Part shown: positions 25,796 to 38,400 of the stretch, piece after piece
How the letters are laid out: every line of letters begins with the position of its first letter
Numbering within the stretch: the first letter of the stretch is position 1
NCBI RefSeq assembly: GCF_009208735.1
Contig: NZ_WFLJ01000013.1
Coordinates: 142,481 to 206,480 of the forward strand
Direction: 5' to 3'
From: Janthinobacterium rivuli
Lineage (GTDB): Bacteria; Pseudomonadota; Gammaproteobacteria; Burkholderiales; Burkholderiaceae_D
DNA: 64,000 nucleotides
Program-made: the position numbers and the translations under genes
Notes under the pieces: generated by a model
What the model saw: only the letters and a program-made list of their open reading frames with translations
The model's database searches: none
What the model was told of the DNA's origin: nothing

Positions 25796-26808
25796 GATTC
25801 GTACCATTGCGCCAGCGCGCGCCGCCGCTGCGCCTTGCGCAGCAAGCCTTCCGGCATCCAGCGGCCGTGGCTGCTGGCGGCGCGCATGAGGAAATCGAAC
25901 CACACGAGGTGCCGGCGCAGCACGCGCTGCAGGCGGTGCGCGGCCGTGGGGTTGAAGATGCTGACCCGGTTGAACAGCTGGCGCGGATTTTTCTTGACCC
26001 ACAGCCACGAGCCCATTTCCAGGGTCAGCGGCAGGAACACGCGCCCGGTGTAGCTGGTGCCGTTCAGGTACAGATAGTCCCACAGATCGCCATGCGTGCG
26101 GTATTGCCGGCTTTGCGGCTCGAACACATAGTTGTGGTTGGGGTAGCTCTCGCTGAACAGCTCTTCCAGCGCGCCGATCTCGGCCAGGTGTTCGATCGGC
26201 ACCTTGGTATGCGCATGGGGGAACCAGATGCGGTCGCGCAAACCGAAACCGGAATGGCAATCGAGGGCGATGCTGAACTGGCGCGACAGCAATTCGCGCT
26301 CGACGAGGTCGCAGACGGCGGCGCTTTCCAGCTCCATCGGCGCGTCTGGCGCGCCGCGGTACCAGGGCAGGCGGGCGCTGTAGCGCTGTCCACCGAGCAT
26401 GAACGGCACTTTTTCGCGCGCGCTCAACGGCGCATTGCGCATCAAGTCTACGCCGCGCGGATTGCAGCGCGTGGCTTGCCACATGCCGCCCGGATTGACC
26501 AGCGGCATGAACACGAGGCGCATGCGTTCCAGCTGCTGGTGCAGGGTGGCGTCCCAGCGCAGGCGCGCGACCAGGCTTTCCAGGAAGGACAGCAGCACTT
26601 GCGTGCCGATGCGCTCGAGGCCGTGGATGCCGCCGAAAAAGCCCAGCACGGGCACGTCGGGGGCCGGATTGCCCAGCGCAATCGTGTACACGGGGAACTC
26701 GCGCCCATCCATGGCGATGCTGCAGGGCGCGGCCACCTCCAGGTGGCTGCCGCCCTCGTCGATGAGGCGCTTCAGCATGACCAGCTCGGGCAGATTCTTT
26801 TCGATCAT
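25792..26808 (-). CDS. M14-family zinc carboxypeptidase
   Basis: A 338-residue protein without a signal peptide. Zinc ligands are visible as HGLE (His62, Glu65) and DCHSG (His185), and LTLEMGSW supplies the catalytic Glu264, so the active site is complete. The family removes C-terminal or side-chain amino acids from peptides, including succinylglutamate-type and muropeptide substrates. It is the first gene of the operon with the alpha/beta hydrolase and the beta-lactamase-fold hydrolase, which suggests one catabolic or peptide-processing task. Confidence 0.85.
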   Translation of the reverse strand: MIEKNLPELVMLKRLIDEGGSHLEVAAPCSIAMDGREFPVYTIALGNPAPDVPVLGFFGGIHGLERIGTQVLLSFLESLVARLRWDATLHQQLERMRLVFMPLVNPGGMWQATRCNPRGVDLMRNAPLSAREKVPFMLGGQRYSARLPWYRGAPDAPMELESAAVCDLVERELLSRQFSIALDCHSGFGLRDRIWFPHAHTKVPIEHLAEIGALEELFSESYPNHNYVFEPQSRQYRTHGDLWDYLYLNGTSYTGRVFLPLTLEMGSWLWVKKNPRQLFNRVSIFNPTAAHRLQRVLRRHLVWFDFLMRAASSHGRWMPEGLLRKAQRRRALAQWYES

Positions 26809-27017
26809 CAGGCGTCTGAAAGGGAAAGTGACAGCCAGTGTAGCCGAAATAGTTGCCGCGCCGGCCGTACCGCATGGCGAAATGTGTGCACGCTGTGCAT
26901 GTCACGAAGCCGTCATTTTTGATGTGTAGGCTATTGCAGTTGAAGCAAGAATTGTTACTTGGCAATGCCTTGTTTCCACGTGCTTCCACCCTCACACGAT
27001 AGCGACTCGATAGCGAT

Positions 27018-27746
27018 ATGACAGGCAGCCCGGCATCCGTCCATGTGCTTGCGCTGGCGGGATACCTGGTACTGCTGGGTTTCCTGGCCGCGGTGGGGCC
27101 CGTGCGGGCGCAGCCGGCCGACGGCCCCGTGCTGCAGTTCGATATCGCCGCGCAACACCTCGGCGACGCGCTGGACCTGTACAGCCGCCGCACGGGCATC
27201 GCCGTGCTGATGGACCAGCGTTACGCGCAGCGCCAGTCGGCCGCCGTGCGCGGCGCGTATGCGGCTGGCGCGGCCCTGCAAGCCTTGCTGGAGGGTACTG
27301 GGCTGCAATCGCGGCTCTCCGACGCGCAAGCCGTCATCGTGTATGCCCCGGCCGCCGCCGCGGACTTGCCGCCGGCGGCCGTCGTGGCCGCCGCCGACAT
27401 TCCGGGCGCCACGCAGGGCGGCGGCGACCATGCGGCCTATGTCAGCCGGCTGCAGCACGTGTTGCTGGGGCTGCTGTGCCGCGCGGCGCAGACGCGTCCC
27501 GGCGGCTACCGGCTGGCCTTGCAACTGTACCTGAACCGCGCCGGCGTGGTGGAGCGCGTGCACCTGCTCGACAGCACGGGCTTGCGCGCGCGCGACACGG
27601 CCATCGCGCGCCTGGTGCTGGGCATGCGCGTCGGCGCGGCGCCGCTGCCGTCGATGCCGCAGCCCGTCTCCATCCTGCTGCTGCCGCAAGGACCGGGCAG
27701 CGAAGTCGATTGCGCCCCGGGCGCGCCGGCAGGGGCCGCGCCATGA
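27018..27746 (+). CDS. STN-TonB_C signalling protein (VreA-like)
   Basis: A 242-residue protein with an N-terminal hydrophobic segment or signal (about 8-31, ending VRAQ). The STN domain (38-108: LQFDIAAQHLGDALDLYSRR) is the small periplasmic domain of TonB receptors and secretins. A C-terminal TonB_C-like domain (140-224: LNRAGVVERVHLLDSTG, then PSMPQPVSILLLP) follows. There is no beta-barrel. This is the composition of VreA of Pseudomonas aeruginosa, the input of the PUMA3 cell-surface signalling system. Its stop overlaps the sigma-factor start, making an STN protein, sigma factor, FecR operon. The likely job is to pass an envelope signal to the FecR-like protein; the ligand is unknown. Confidence 0.7.
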   Translation: MTGSPASVHVLALAGYLVLLGFLAAVGPVRAQPADGPVLQFDIAAQHLGDALDLYSRRTGIAVLMDQRYAQRQSAAVRGAYAAGAALQALLEGTGLQSRLSDAQAVIVYAPAAAADLPPAAVVAAADIPGATQGGGDHAAYVSRLQHVLLGLLCRAAQTRPGGYRLALQLYLNRAGVVERVHLLDSTGLRARDTAIARLVLGMRVGAAPLPSMPQPVSILLLPQGPGSEVDCAPGAPAGAAP

Positions 27747-28318
27747 GCATGCCCGACCTGCGCACCAGGCTGAAACGCCACCTCAGTTCGCGCTACACCG
27801 TGCTGCGCTGGCGCCTGGAGCGGGTGGTCGGCTGCAAGCATCACGCGGCCGATGCGCTGCAGGAAACCTGGCTGCGCCTGGAAGCGATGGTGGCGCCAGG
27901 CCCGACTGCCGCGCCCGTCCACAATCCCGACGCCTACCTGCTGCGCATGGCGGCCAATATCGCCACCGATGCCTACCGCCGCGACCGCATCATCGTCACC
28001 GAGCGCGAACGCGAAGAGCTGATGCACCTGGCCGACGAGGCGGGCGACGACATCAGCGACCCGGCGCGCATCGTCGCGGCGCGGCTCGACGTGCAAGCGC
28101 TCGACGCGGCGCTGGCGGGCCTGTCGCCGCGCCGCCGCGCCATCCTGACGGCGGCGCGCATCGACGGCATGCTCAACGCGGACATCGCCGAGCGCTTCGG
28201 CATTTCCGTGGCGATGGTGAAGAAAGAATTGCAGGCCGCCATGCAACACTGTAAAACGTGCATGGCCGACGCCGAGGCCGCCCAGCGCGGCGATGTGTCG
28301 GGCCGCCGTAAATATTGA
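27743..28318 (+). CDS. FecI-type ECF sigma factor (VreI-like)
   Basis: A 191-residue ECF sigma factor. Region 2 includes HAADALQETWLRLEAMV and DAYLLRMAANIATDAYRRDR, and region 4 includes LSPRRRAILTAARIDGMLNA with helix-turn-helix ADIAERFGISVAMVKKELQA. It redirects RNA polymerase to a few target promoters, here probably its own operon and the exoprotein gene. ATGA overlap with the STN gene and TGATG overlap with the FecR gene indicate a single transcript. Activity is normally held by the adjacent FecR-like protein. Confidence 0.9.
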   Translation: MSMPDLRTRLKRHLSSRYTVLRWRLERVVGCKHHAADALQETWLRLEAMVAPGPTAAPVHNPDAYLLRMAANIATDAYRRDRIIVTEREREELMHLADEAGDDISDPARIVAARLDVQALDAALAGLSPRRRAILTAARIDGMLNADIAERFGISVAMVKKELQAAMQHCKTCMADAEAAQRGDVSGRRKY

Positions 28319-29307
28319 TGAATCCCATGACTGCTCCTGACCGCGATCCACGCGACCCTTCCAATGCCGCCGACGGCGATGCCGACATCGGCCGGCAAGC
28401 GGCCGCCTGGTGGGCGCGGCTGCGCTCCGACGATTTCACGCAGACCGACGCCGCCGCCTTGCGCGCCTGGTGCGCGCGCAGCCCCGAGCATGCGCGCGCC
28501 TGGCGCGAACTCCAGCACGTGTGGCAGGCGCTGGCCCCCGCGTTGGAGCGTGCCGCCGCCGCACCGCCCCAGGCGAACGTGCTGGCCTTCCCGGCGCGCC
28601 CCGGGCGCCGGGCATTTCTCGGCGGCGCGCTGGCGGCCGGCGTGGCCGTGCTGGCCTTGCGTCCGCCGCTGGGGGCCTGGCCATCGCTGCAGGAGTGGAG
28701 CGCCGACTACCGCACGGGCACGGGCGAGCAGCGGCAAGTGAGCGTGTCGCAGCAGATGACGGTGCAGATGAATACGCAGACGCGCATCGACGTGCGGGCG
28801 CCGGAAGCGATCGAATTGCTGGGCGGCGAGGCGGAAATCCTCGCCAGCGGCGCGCGCCTGCCCGTGTCGGTGGTGGCGGGAGCGGGGCGCCTGCTGGCGC
28901 AGTCGGCCCGCTTCAACGTGCGCCACACGGACGACACCGTGTGCGTCACCTGCCTGACGGGCGCCGTGCAAGTGCAGTGGCAACAGCACCGCCAGACCCT
29001 CGATGCGGGTCAGCAACTGGTGTATGACGAGCGGGGCGTGCAGGCGGTCACGCCCGCGCCGGCGCAGGAGGCCAGCGCGTGGCGCACGGGGGCGCTGTCG
29101 TTCGTCGGCAAGCCGCTGGCCGAGGTCGTCGATGAAATCAACCGCTACCGGCCCGGCCGGGTGCTGCTACGCAATGCCGAGCTGGGCCGCCGCCTCGTGC
29201 GCATGCGCTTTTCCATCGCGCAAACCGATGGCGCGCTGGCGATGATACGCGACCTGTACGGCGCACAAATGACCAGTCTGCCAGGCGGCATCGTGCTGCT
29301 CAGCTGA
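28318..29307 (+). CDS. FecR-type sigma regulator (VreR-like)
   Basis: A 329-residue inner-membrane protein. The N-terminal cytoplasmic part has AAAWWARLRSDDFTQTDAAA and CARSPEHARAWRELQHVWQA, the DUF4880/FecR_N sigma-binding motifs. RRAFLGGALAAGVAVLAL is the single membrane helix, and the periplasmic FecR domain includes EWSADYRTGTGEQRQVSVS and the secretin-like C-terminal FVGKPLAEVVDEINRYRPGR. It binds the sigma factor until the STN protein signals. ATG 28318 overlaps the upstream stop. Confidence 0.9.
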   Translation: MNPMTAPDRDPRDPSNAADGDADIGRQAAAWWARLRSDDFTQTDAAALRAWCARSPEHARAWRELQHVWQALAPALERAAAAPPQANVLAFPARPGRRAFLGGALAAGVAVLALRPPLGAWPSLQEWSADYRTGTGEQRQVSVSQQMTVQMNTQTRIDVRAPEAIELLGGEAEILASGARLPVSVVAGAGRLLAQSARFNVRHTDDTVCVTCLTGAVQVQWQQHRQTLDAGQQLVYDERGVQAVTPAPAQEASAWRTGALSFVGKPLAEVVDEINRYRPGRVLLRNAELGRRLVRMRFSIAQTDGALAMIRDLYGAQMTSLPGGIVLLS

Positions 29308-29452
29308 TCCCGTGTTTCCCTTGGGCTGGCTTATTTAAAAATATTTTTCAAAAAACATTATCCCTTCCGCCGCCCAGCTACGTCATGGAGGCATGGACGC
29401 CTGCGCTATCGCCAGGCTCCGTTCCCTTCTCTCTAGCCAGGAAACCATTGCC

Positions 29453-32400
29453 ATGACCAAGTTTCACACTGCCCAGCGCCCAGTCCAAAACGACGACACG
29501 GGCGCGCAGCGGTCCTCCACGCTGGGCAGCCGCTTGCGGCTCACGCCGCTCGCTTACGCGCTGACCACCATGCTGATGGCGGGCGCCTTCACCACGCCGG
29601 CGCGCGCGCAGCAGGCGTTCAGCGGCGGCTGGTTCGCGGCCAAGGGCGCGGCGCAAAACACGGCGGCCAGCTCGGGCCGCCTGCCGAATGGCCAGCCGCT
29701 GCCCTTGGGCAGCCGCCCCGAGGGCCAGCAACTGCAGGCGAACCAGCAGTTGCAACGCTCGCTCAACAACTTGAACCTGGCCGCGCGCGCCATCGCCGCG
29801 CAGCAATCGGCCCAGGCGCAGGCGCGCCAGGCGGCGGCCGGCGGCGCCAGCGTGCCGAATGGGCTGGCGCAGGGCGGCTTGCAGGTCGACACCAACAGCC
29901 TGACGGCCGGCTGGCTCAACGCGCAGGCCCCCGTGCAGACGGTGGCGAACGGCAAGACGGCCGTGCTGGTGCAGCAGACGGCGGACAAGGCCATCCTGAA
30001 CTGGGAAACGTTTAACGTCGGCAAGGACACGACCCTGACGTTCCAGCAGCAAAAGGATTGGGCCGTGCTGAACCGCGTGAACGATCCGCAAGCGCGACCC
30101 AGCCAGATCCAGGGCCAGATCAAGGCCGACGGCACGCTGTTGCTGGTCAACCGCAACGGCATCGTGTTTACCGGCACGAGCCAGGTCGACACGCGCAGCC
30201 TGGTGGCGGCCGCGGCCCGCATCAGCGATGCGCAATTCCAGAAGAACGGCATCTACAGCCCCGGCACGGCCGGCGCCACGAGCTTCACCGATGCGGGCGG
30301 CAAGGTGCAGGTAGAGGCCGGCGCGCGCCTGGCCAGCCATGCGCCCAAGGGCAGCACGGAAGGCGGCGGTTATGTGATGCTGCTGGGTAAGGATGTCCAC
30401 CATGCGGGCGAGATCGCCACGCCGAAAGGCCAGGCCCTGCTGGCCGCGGGCGACAGTTTCACCATCAAGAAAGGCGTGGGCACGGATGGCAATCCGCTGT
30501 CGACCACGCGCGGCAGCGAAGTCACGCCGCAATTCGCGGCCGCCAGCACGGCGGGCAAGGTCGTCAACACGGGCCTGATCCAGGCGCGCGAAGGCGACGT
30601 CACCCTGGCGGGACGCGACGTGCGGCAGGAAGGCGTGCTGCTGGCCACGACGACCACGGCCACGCGCGGCAGCGTGCACCTGAACGCGCTGGGCAGCGAC
30701 GCGGCCGTCACCCTGGGGCGCGGCGCCACCACCGCCATCCTGGTCGAGGACGACGGCAAGACGACGGCGCTCGACAGCCAGCGCGACGCCATGCGCGGCC
30801 CGGCCGTGGCGGCGACGGACAACATCGTTGCCGTGAACGACCGCCGCGACCAGTCGCGCATCGAGATCGGCAGCGCCGGCACGGTGGAATTCATGGGCGA
30901 TTCCTTGACCCTGGCCACGGGCGGCCAGCTCGCCGTCAACGCGGCCAGCCGCAGCCTGCTGCGCGACGGCGCCCAGCTCGACGTTTCCGGCGCCGTCGGC
31001 GTGAAGGTGGCGATGGCGGCGAACAATGTCGAGATCAACGTGCAGGGCAACGAGCAGCGCGATGCGCCCGTCAACCGCGACGGCAAGGCCTTGATCAGCA
31101 ACAATATCTGGGTCGACCGCCGCAAGCTCGTGTTCGTGCCGAAAGGCACGAACGGCTACGACAGCGACCGCTGGTACACGGCCGGCGGCTTGCTGGAAGT
31201 AGCCGGTTACCTGGGCACGCAGGGTCACTCCGTCAGCGAATGGATGGCGCAGGGCGGCACCGTCAGCTTCGGCGGCAAGGACGTCGTCACGCAGGCCGGC
31301 TCCAGCATCAACCTGTCGGGCGGCACCCTGGACGTGCAGACGGGCGCGCTGCGCCAGACCTGGCTGAAAGGCGCGGACGGCAAGCTGCACGAGGCGGGCA
31401 GCGCGCCCGCCGACCTGGCGTATGCGGGCGTGTACAAGGGGTACGAGGAAGAACACGCGCGCTGGGGCAAGGAGGCCAGCGCCTTCTACGCCAATCCCCT
31501 GATCGCCGCGCAACAGCGGCTGGAAAACGGCTACACGGTGGGCCGCGACGCGGGCAAGCTGGTGGTTGCCACGGGTTCGGCCGTGCTGGAGGGGGGGATC
31601 GCGGGCGACGTCTTCCAGGGCGAGCGCCAGACGCAGGCGCCACAGGTGCTGCTCGACGGCTACCAGCAGTCACAGCTGGCCGCCGCGCAGCGGGGTCAAC
31701 TGATTGTCGGCCAGTACCAGCCCATGTTCGACAAGCGCACGGGCGTGCTGCAGCATGCGCTGTCGGCCGTCATGGACGAGGTGCGCCTGACGCGCGTGCA
31801 GGACGGCATCGCCGCCGGCCTCGAGGTGGCCGACGTGTTGGCTGCGGAGCGCCAGGGCAAGCTGCTGCTCGACACCGCCTTGCTGAATGAGCAGCAACTG
31901 GGCGCCTTGCGCGTCGCCGCCAAGGGCGCGATCACGGTCGACAGCGCGCTGCAGGTGGCCGATGGCGGCAACATCACCCTGTTCGGCAAGGACGTGGCGG
32001 TGAACACCAGCCTGCGCAGCCATGGCGGCAGCATCGCGGCCGGCAACGTGCTGAACCAGATCGGCGCGCTGGGCATGGTCGATACTTTCGTCAATCCGGG
32101 GGCGCCCCCGGGCAAGCTGGTGCTGGCCGCTGGCGTCACGCTCGACACCAGCGGCCTGTTGAATAATGTGCTGCGCGACCCGCTGGCCGCCGCCGGCTTG
32201 CCCTATATCAATGGCGGCAGCGTGTCCCTGCGTGCGTTTGGCGACGTGCGCATCGGCAGCGGCAGCCTGATCGACGTGAGCTCGGGCGCGGCCATCCTGG
32301 CGCAGGCGAAGCAGCAGGGCGGCAAGGGTGGCAACGTGACCCTGGCCAGCTACGGACCGAAGGCCGACCTGGTGCTGGGCGAGGGCGCGCAAGTGCGCGG

Positions 32401-35400
32401 CCATGGCGTGGCGGGCGGCGGCAAGCTGGAATTGCAGGCCAACAAGATCATGATCGGCAACGTTGAAAAACCCGGCGCGGGCAGCCTGCAGCTGGACGGC
32501 GGCTTCTTCGACCAGGGTTTTTCCAGCTACAGCCTGGTCGGCAAGCAGGGCGTGACGGTGGCGGACGGCGCGCGGGTGGACGTGCGCATGCCCGTGCTGC
32601 GCGTGGTGGACAACGAGAAACTGGCCGTGTGGATGCCGGAACAGGTCACGGAAAATGCGCTGAAGGGCACCTTGACGCAGCGCAAGGGCGCCAGCCTGGC
32701 CCTGCAAGCGGGCGATATCCAGTCCGGCGCGGCCGACATGGCCAGCGCCGAACTGCTGATAGGCAAGGGCGCGGTAGTCAGCGTCGATGCGGGCCAGTCC
32801 ATCAAGCTGTCCAGCGTGGGCCAGCTGACGGTGGACGGTCGCCTGAACGCCTGGGGTGGCAAGATCAGCCTGGGCGGCGTGGACGTCGACCGGACGGTTG
32901 CCGAGGCGGTGGAGGCGGCCGGCCATGGCCGCTCCATCTGGATCGGCGAGAACGCCGTGCTCGACGTGGCGTCGCGCGCCGTCACGGCCACGGACGCGCA
33001 AGGCCGGCGCTACGGCAAGGTGGCTGACGGCGGCAGCATCGTCGTCGGCGGCGAGATCGACCATGCGCAGGGCAGCACATCGGCGGCCAGCCTGTTCGTC
33101 GTCGTGCGCGACGGCGCCGTGCTCGACGCTTCCGGCGCGCACGCCGTGCTCGACGTCAATGGCACGGCGGTCGACGTGGCCAGCGCGGGCGGCGGCATCG
33201 CGCTGGCGTCGAACAATGGCTTGTACCTCGATGGCCGGCTGCTGGCCAGGGCCGGCGGCGCGGGCGCGGCGGGCGGCAGCCTGTCCGTAGCCACCGGTAC
33301 GCCCGAATACCTGAAAGTGCTGGCCACGGACAAGGTGCTGGCAGGGCGCGAGCTGCGGCTGACGCAGCGCCAGGCCGCCAGCGACCTGGCCTCCGCCGTG
33401 ACGGCGCGCGATGCGGCGGCGATGCTGAAGTATGGCCATGGCCGGTTTTCCGTGGAACAGGTGGAGGCGGGCGGTTTCGGCAACCTGGCGCTGCTGGGCG
33501 CCGCGTCGTTCGATGGCGACGTGTCGCTGACGATGCGGCAAAGCTTCCAGCTGTACGGCGCGCCTGTGCTGTCGCCCGGCAGCAAGCCCGGCGCGCGCAT
33601 CAACATCGCGGCGCCGTATGTGCGCCTGGCCAGCGTCAAGCCGGCCGGCCGCGATTTCTATACGACGCCGGGCAGCGCGGGGGAGTCGCCGCTCGCCGGC
33701 CAGATCAGCATCACGGGCGACCTGATCGACGTGCGCGGCGTGGTGAACATGCTGGCTGACGACGTGCGCCTGAGCAGCCGCGGCGACCTGCGTTTGCTGC
33801 TGTCGCCGCTGGGCTGGGATGGTAACGAGGCGACGACGGTGCTGTCCACGCCGGGCGACATGACCCTCACTGCGGCCCAGCTGTATCCGGAATCGGGCGC
33901 CGGCGCCGCCGTGCGTGCCGGCCATGGCGTCATCGATGGCAAGTTCGGCTATGACCCTGCGCGCAGCCTGACCATCGGCCGCGCGACCGATGCCGTGCCG
34001 GCCATGCCGTATTCCGCCTTCGGCTCGCTGGAGCTGGAAGCGGCGCATATCGAGCAGGGCGGCGTGGTGCGCGCGCCGCTGGGGCGCCTGGTGATCGGCG
34101 CGGCCCGCTATGACAATGACAAGAGCCTGAGCGTGAATCTGCTGGCCAACAGCATCAGTTCCGTCAGCGGCGCGGGCCTGGTCATGCCGTATGGCGGCAC
34201 CGTCGATGGCCAGACCTGGAACGTCAGCGGCAAGCCGGTCACCTTGATGGGCGTGGGCGGCATCAATTCGCAGGGCGGCCTGCTCAACGGCGTGCAATTG
34301 GGCGGCGTGGCCGTGGACGTGCGGCCGGGCGCGCTGCTCGACCTGTCCGGCGGCGGCGAACTGGCGGGCGCCGGCTTCATCGCGGGCCGCGGCGGCTCCA
34401 CCGATGCGCGCTACCATCCGCTGGCGCAGGTGGGCGCGAACGGCGGCTTTGTCCTGCCGGGACTGGCCACCAATCCCGTGTACGCCATCGTGCCGGGCGC
34501 GCAGGCGCCGCAAGCGCCCGCGGGCGGCGAGAAGGCGGCGTCCGATCCGGCCGTGGGCCGGCAGGTGACGATAGGCAGCGGCGTGCCCGGCCTGGCGGCC
34601 GGCACCTACACCCTGATGCCGTCGACCTACGCCCTGTTGCCGGGCGCCTTCCGCGTGGAGCTGAACGGTTTGGCGGGGCAGGGCAGCGGCGCGGCCCCGG
34701 CGCAGCAGCTGCGCAACGGTTCCTGGGCCGCGCCCGGCACCCTGTCGATCGCGGGCACGGACATCCGCGCGCCGCTGGCCAGCCAGCTGATACTCACGCC
34801 GGCCAAGGTCTTGCGCAGCTATTCCCAGTACAACGAGACCGGCTATGCCGCCTTCGCGCTGGCCGATGCGCAAACGCGGGGCATTCCCCGCGCGCTGCTG
34901 CCGTCCGATGCGAAAACGCTCAAGCTGAGCATGATGCAGGACGGCGGCCTGGGCACCTTCCAGTTCAAGGGCACGGGCAAGTTCGGCGCCGCCGAGGGCG
35001 GCTATGGCGGCACCGTGATCGTGATGCCGAGCAATAGCGCCAAGGGCGACATTGAAATCCTCGCCGACGGCGCGCCGGCCACCCGCGATGCCGGACTGGT
35101 CAGCGTGCGCGCTTCCAGCCTGAACAGTATCGGTGCGGCCCGTATCCTGGTGGGCAATGCGCCGTCGGTGGAGTATGGCCAGGCCGGCAACTACGTGAGT
35201 TTCGGCGCCAATTCGGCGCGCGCCATCTACCTGCGCGCGGGGGCCGTGCTGTCGGCGCCCGAAGTGTTCCTCGTCGCCCAGGACCCCAGCAGTTATCTGC
35301 TGGGCGACGGTTTGATCGATATCGCGGCCGGCGCCGGCATCAGCACCCTGGGCAAGGGCAAGGCCGCGTATGACGCCAACGACGGCTTCATCTACAAGAA

Positions 35401-38400
35401 GGGCCGCGCTGACGTGCACATGCTGGCCGCGTCGAACGGCTTGCTCAATGTGGCGCCCGTCAGTGGCACGGCGCGCGGCGGCATCCGCATCGGCACGGCC
35501 GGCCTGTACTCGGAAGGCACCCTGCTGCTGTCGACCAATGGCAGCTTCGCGCTGGACGACTCCGCCCGCTACGGCACGCGCAACCTGGGCCTGGCCGTGG
35601 GCACCATCAACATGGGCAGCAGCGAAGCGCTGGCGGCGGCCCAGGCCAACGGCACGCGCGCCAACGGCCTGGTCATGAACCAGGGCGTGCTGGACCGCCT
35701 GCTGCGCGGCGACACCAGCGCGGGCGCGCCGGCCCTGCAGGCGCTGGTGCTGAGCGCGGCGGACGGCGTCAATTTCTATGGCGACGTGGTGCTCGACACC
35801 TACGACAAGACGACGGGGAAATCCACCCTGGAGCGCCTGGTGCTGACCACGCCCGCCATGTATGGCCAGGGCGATGCGGGCACGGTGGCCACCATCCGCA
35901 CGGCCAACCTGGTCTGGGGCGGCGCCCTTTCGCCGGCCGGCAATGTGATCGCGCACGGCGCCGGCACGGGCAGCGGCACCCTGAACCTGGAAGCGGAACG
36001 CATCGACTTCGGCTTCGGCCCGTTCACGCAGCCGGCCAGCGTCGCCTCGTTCGACCGCCTGGCGCTCGGTTTTGGCACGGTCAACCTGAAAGCGTCGGGA
36101 CAAGTCACGGCCAACCACAAGGGCAGCCTGTCCGTCTACCAGGCGCAGGGCGGGTATGAAACGGGCAAGGGCTACCGGTACAGCGGCGGCAATTTGAACA
36201 TCAGTACGCCGCTGCTGACGGGCGACGCCGGTTCCGCGCACAGCTACACGGCGGGCGGCGCGCTGAAGGTGGCGGCGCCGGCCGGCGTGGCGCCAGCGGC
36301 GCCCGTCAAAAATGGCGCCGCGCTGGGCGCGCAGCTGGCCTTGAACGGCGACAGCGTCAGCGTGGCGACGGCCGTGGTATTGCCTAGCGGCAAGCTCACC
36401 GTCAACGCGCAGCACGACATCACCGTGACTGACGGCGCGCGCATCGACATGGCGGGCCGCAAGAGCACCTTCTTCGACGTGGACAAATACAGCTGGGGCG
36501 GCGACGTCACCCTGGACAGCCGGGCCGGCGATATCCGCGCAGCTAGCGGCGCCGTGATCGACCTGTCGGCCGAGCACAACCGCGCCGGCAGCCTGAAGGC
36601 CGTGGCGCTCGGCGGCGCGGCCGGCATGGTCGATTTGCAGGGCAAGATCCTGGGCGGCGCCAGCGGCAGCTACGATGCGGGCGGCACCATGGTGCCGTAC
36701 AAGCAGGGCGGCGTGGACGTGCGCGCGCAGACCCTGGGCGCCGGTGGCACCCTGGACAGCCAGTTTGCGTCGCTGAACCAGCGCCTGAATGAAGGCGCGG
36801 TGACGGGCACGCGCAGCTTCCAGCTGAAACAGGGCGATTTGACGATCGGCAGTGAACTGAAGGCGGGCGAAGTGCAGGTGGCCGTCGACAATGGCCGCCT
36901 CACCGTCGCTGGCACGATCGACGCCAGCGGCGAGCGCGTGGGCAGCATCCGCCTGGCCGGCCAGCATGGATTAACTTTGGCCGGCAACGCCGTGCTCGAC
37001 GCGCATGGCACCGTCTTGCGCGTCGACAGCTATGGCAAGATCATCGACAGCCCGAACCGCGCCACGGTGGAGCTGAACGCGGGCGAGGGCACATTGAGTC
37101 TGGCGGGCGGCGCGCAGATCGACGTGCGCCACGGCACGGCGGCCGTGGTTGGCAAGGGCAAGGGCGAACACGACGGCGCCGCGCGCGGCACGCTGGAGCT
37201 GAGTGCGCCGCGCCTGGGCAGCGGCGGCGCGCGCACGGACCTTGACGCGGCCACCTTCGGCGACATCGACGTCCGTGCGGGCGGCGGCTTGACCATCCGC
37301 GGCGCGAAATCGATCGCCGTCAACGCCATGCAGCGCTATGACGACGCGGCCTACGCCACGGACCTGTCGGCCAGCGGCCGCCCTTACCAGGTGATCAACC
37401 AGGCCTATCTCGACGGCAAGCACCGGGACAGCACGGCCTTCATCGACGCGGCGCTGGCCAACAAGAGCTTGCGCAGCGGCAAGCTGGCGGGCCTGGCCAC
37501 GGCCGCCTATGCCGACGCGCTGCATCTGCGTCCCGGCGTCGATATCGTCAGCAAGACCCAAGATGGCGACCTGGTGGTGCAGGGCGACCTGGATCTGTCG
37601 GGCATGCGCTACGCCAGCCTGCATCCGCGCTTTCAGGTAAGCAATCTGCGCGGTTCGGGCGAGGTGGGCAGCCTGCTGCTGCGCGCCGGCGGCGATCTGA
37701 GTATCTATGGCAGCATCAACGACGGCTTCGCGCCGCCGCCCGCCACCCAGGACGACAGCGGCTGGAAACTGCTGCCGGGACGCGACATCAACGGCAGCGA
37801 CGTCATCGTGCCGGGCAAGGGCGTGACCCTGGCCGACGGCACCTTGTTCCCGGGAGGCATCGCGCTCAATTACGACTTGCCCGTCAAGGGCTTCGATCTG
37901 CTGGCCGACACGCGCCTGCCCGTGGCCGTGACCCTGGACCAGGCGATCACCGTGCCGGCAGGCACGGTGCTGGCGGCCGCCGTGCGCGACGGCGCCGGCA
38001 ATATCGTCCACGCGGCGGGTACCCTGCTGGCCACGGCGCAGACCTTGACAGCCGGCATGCGCCTCGATGCGGGCAGCGTACTGAAGCAATCGGTGACGGT
38101 GCGCGCCATGACTTGGCCCAAGGGCGTGCCCCTGCCTGGCGTGGCCGGCGAACGCTCGGTCTTCGCGCTCAATGGCCAACTGGCGCTGGCCGTCGGTTCG
38201 CTGATCCCGTCCGGCACCGATGTCAAGCTGTTGCCCAATGTGGATTCAATCGCGCTGCGTCCGGAAGTGGCGGGCAGCCAGGGCAAGCTGTGGGCCATCG
38301 CGCCCATGCTGGCCGAGGGTTCGCAAGCGTGGGGCATGCGCCTGGTGGCCGGCGCCGACCTGGAGGCGGCCGACACGCGCAGCGTGCAGGCGCATCCCGC

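Noticed and set aside
26990..27015. CGATAGCGA repeated twice just before the STN gene
   Set aside because: Two short direct repeats next to the start codon, with no matching site elsewhere that I could see; not enough to call an operator.
29308..29452. A specific ECF promoter before the exoprotein gene
   Set aside because: The AT-rich gap contains CGTC-like and AAC-like words, but spacing does not fit known FecI-type promoters well enough to call one.
31670..36967. A 1765-residue open frame on the minus strand inside the exoprotein gene
   Set aside because: It lies wholly antisense to a clear coding gene, is an Ala/Gln/His/Arg-rich product typical of high-GC shadow frames, and shows no domain or ribosome site.
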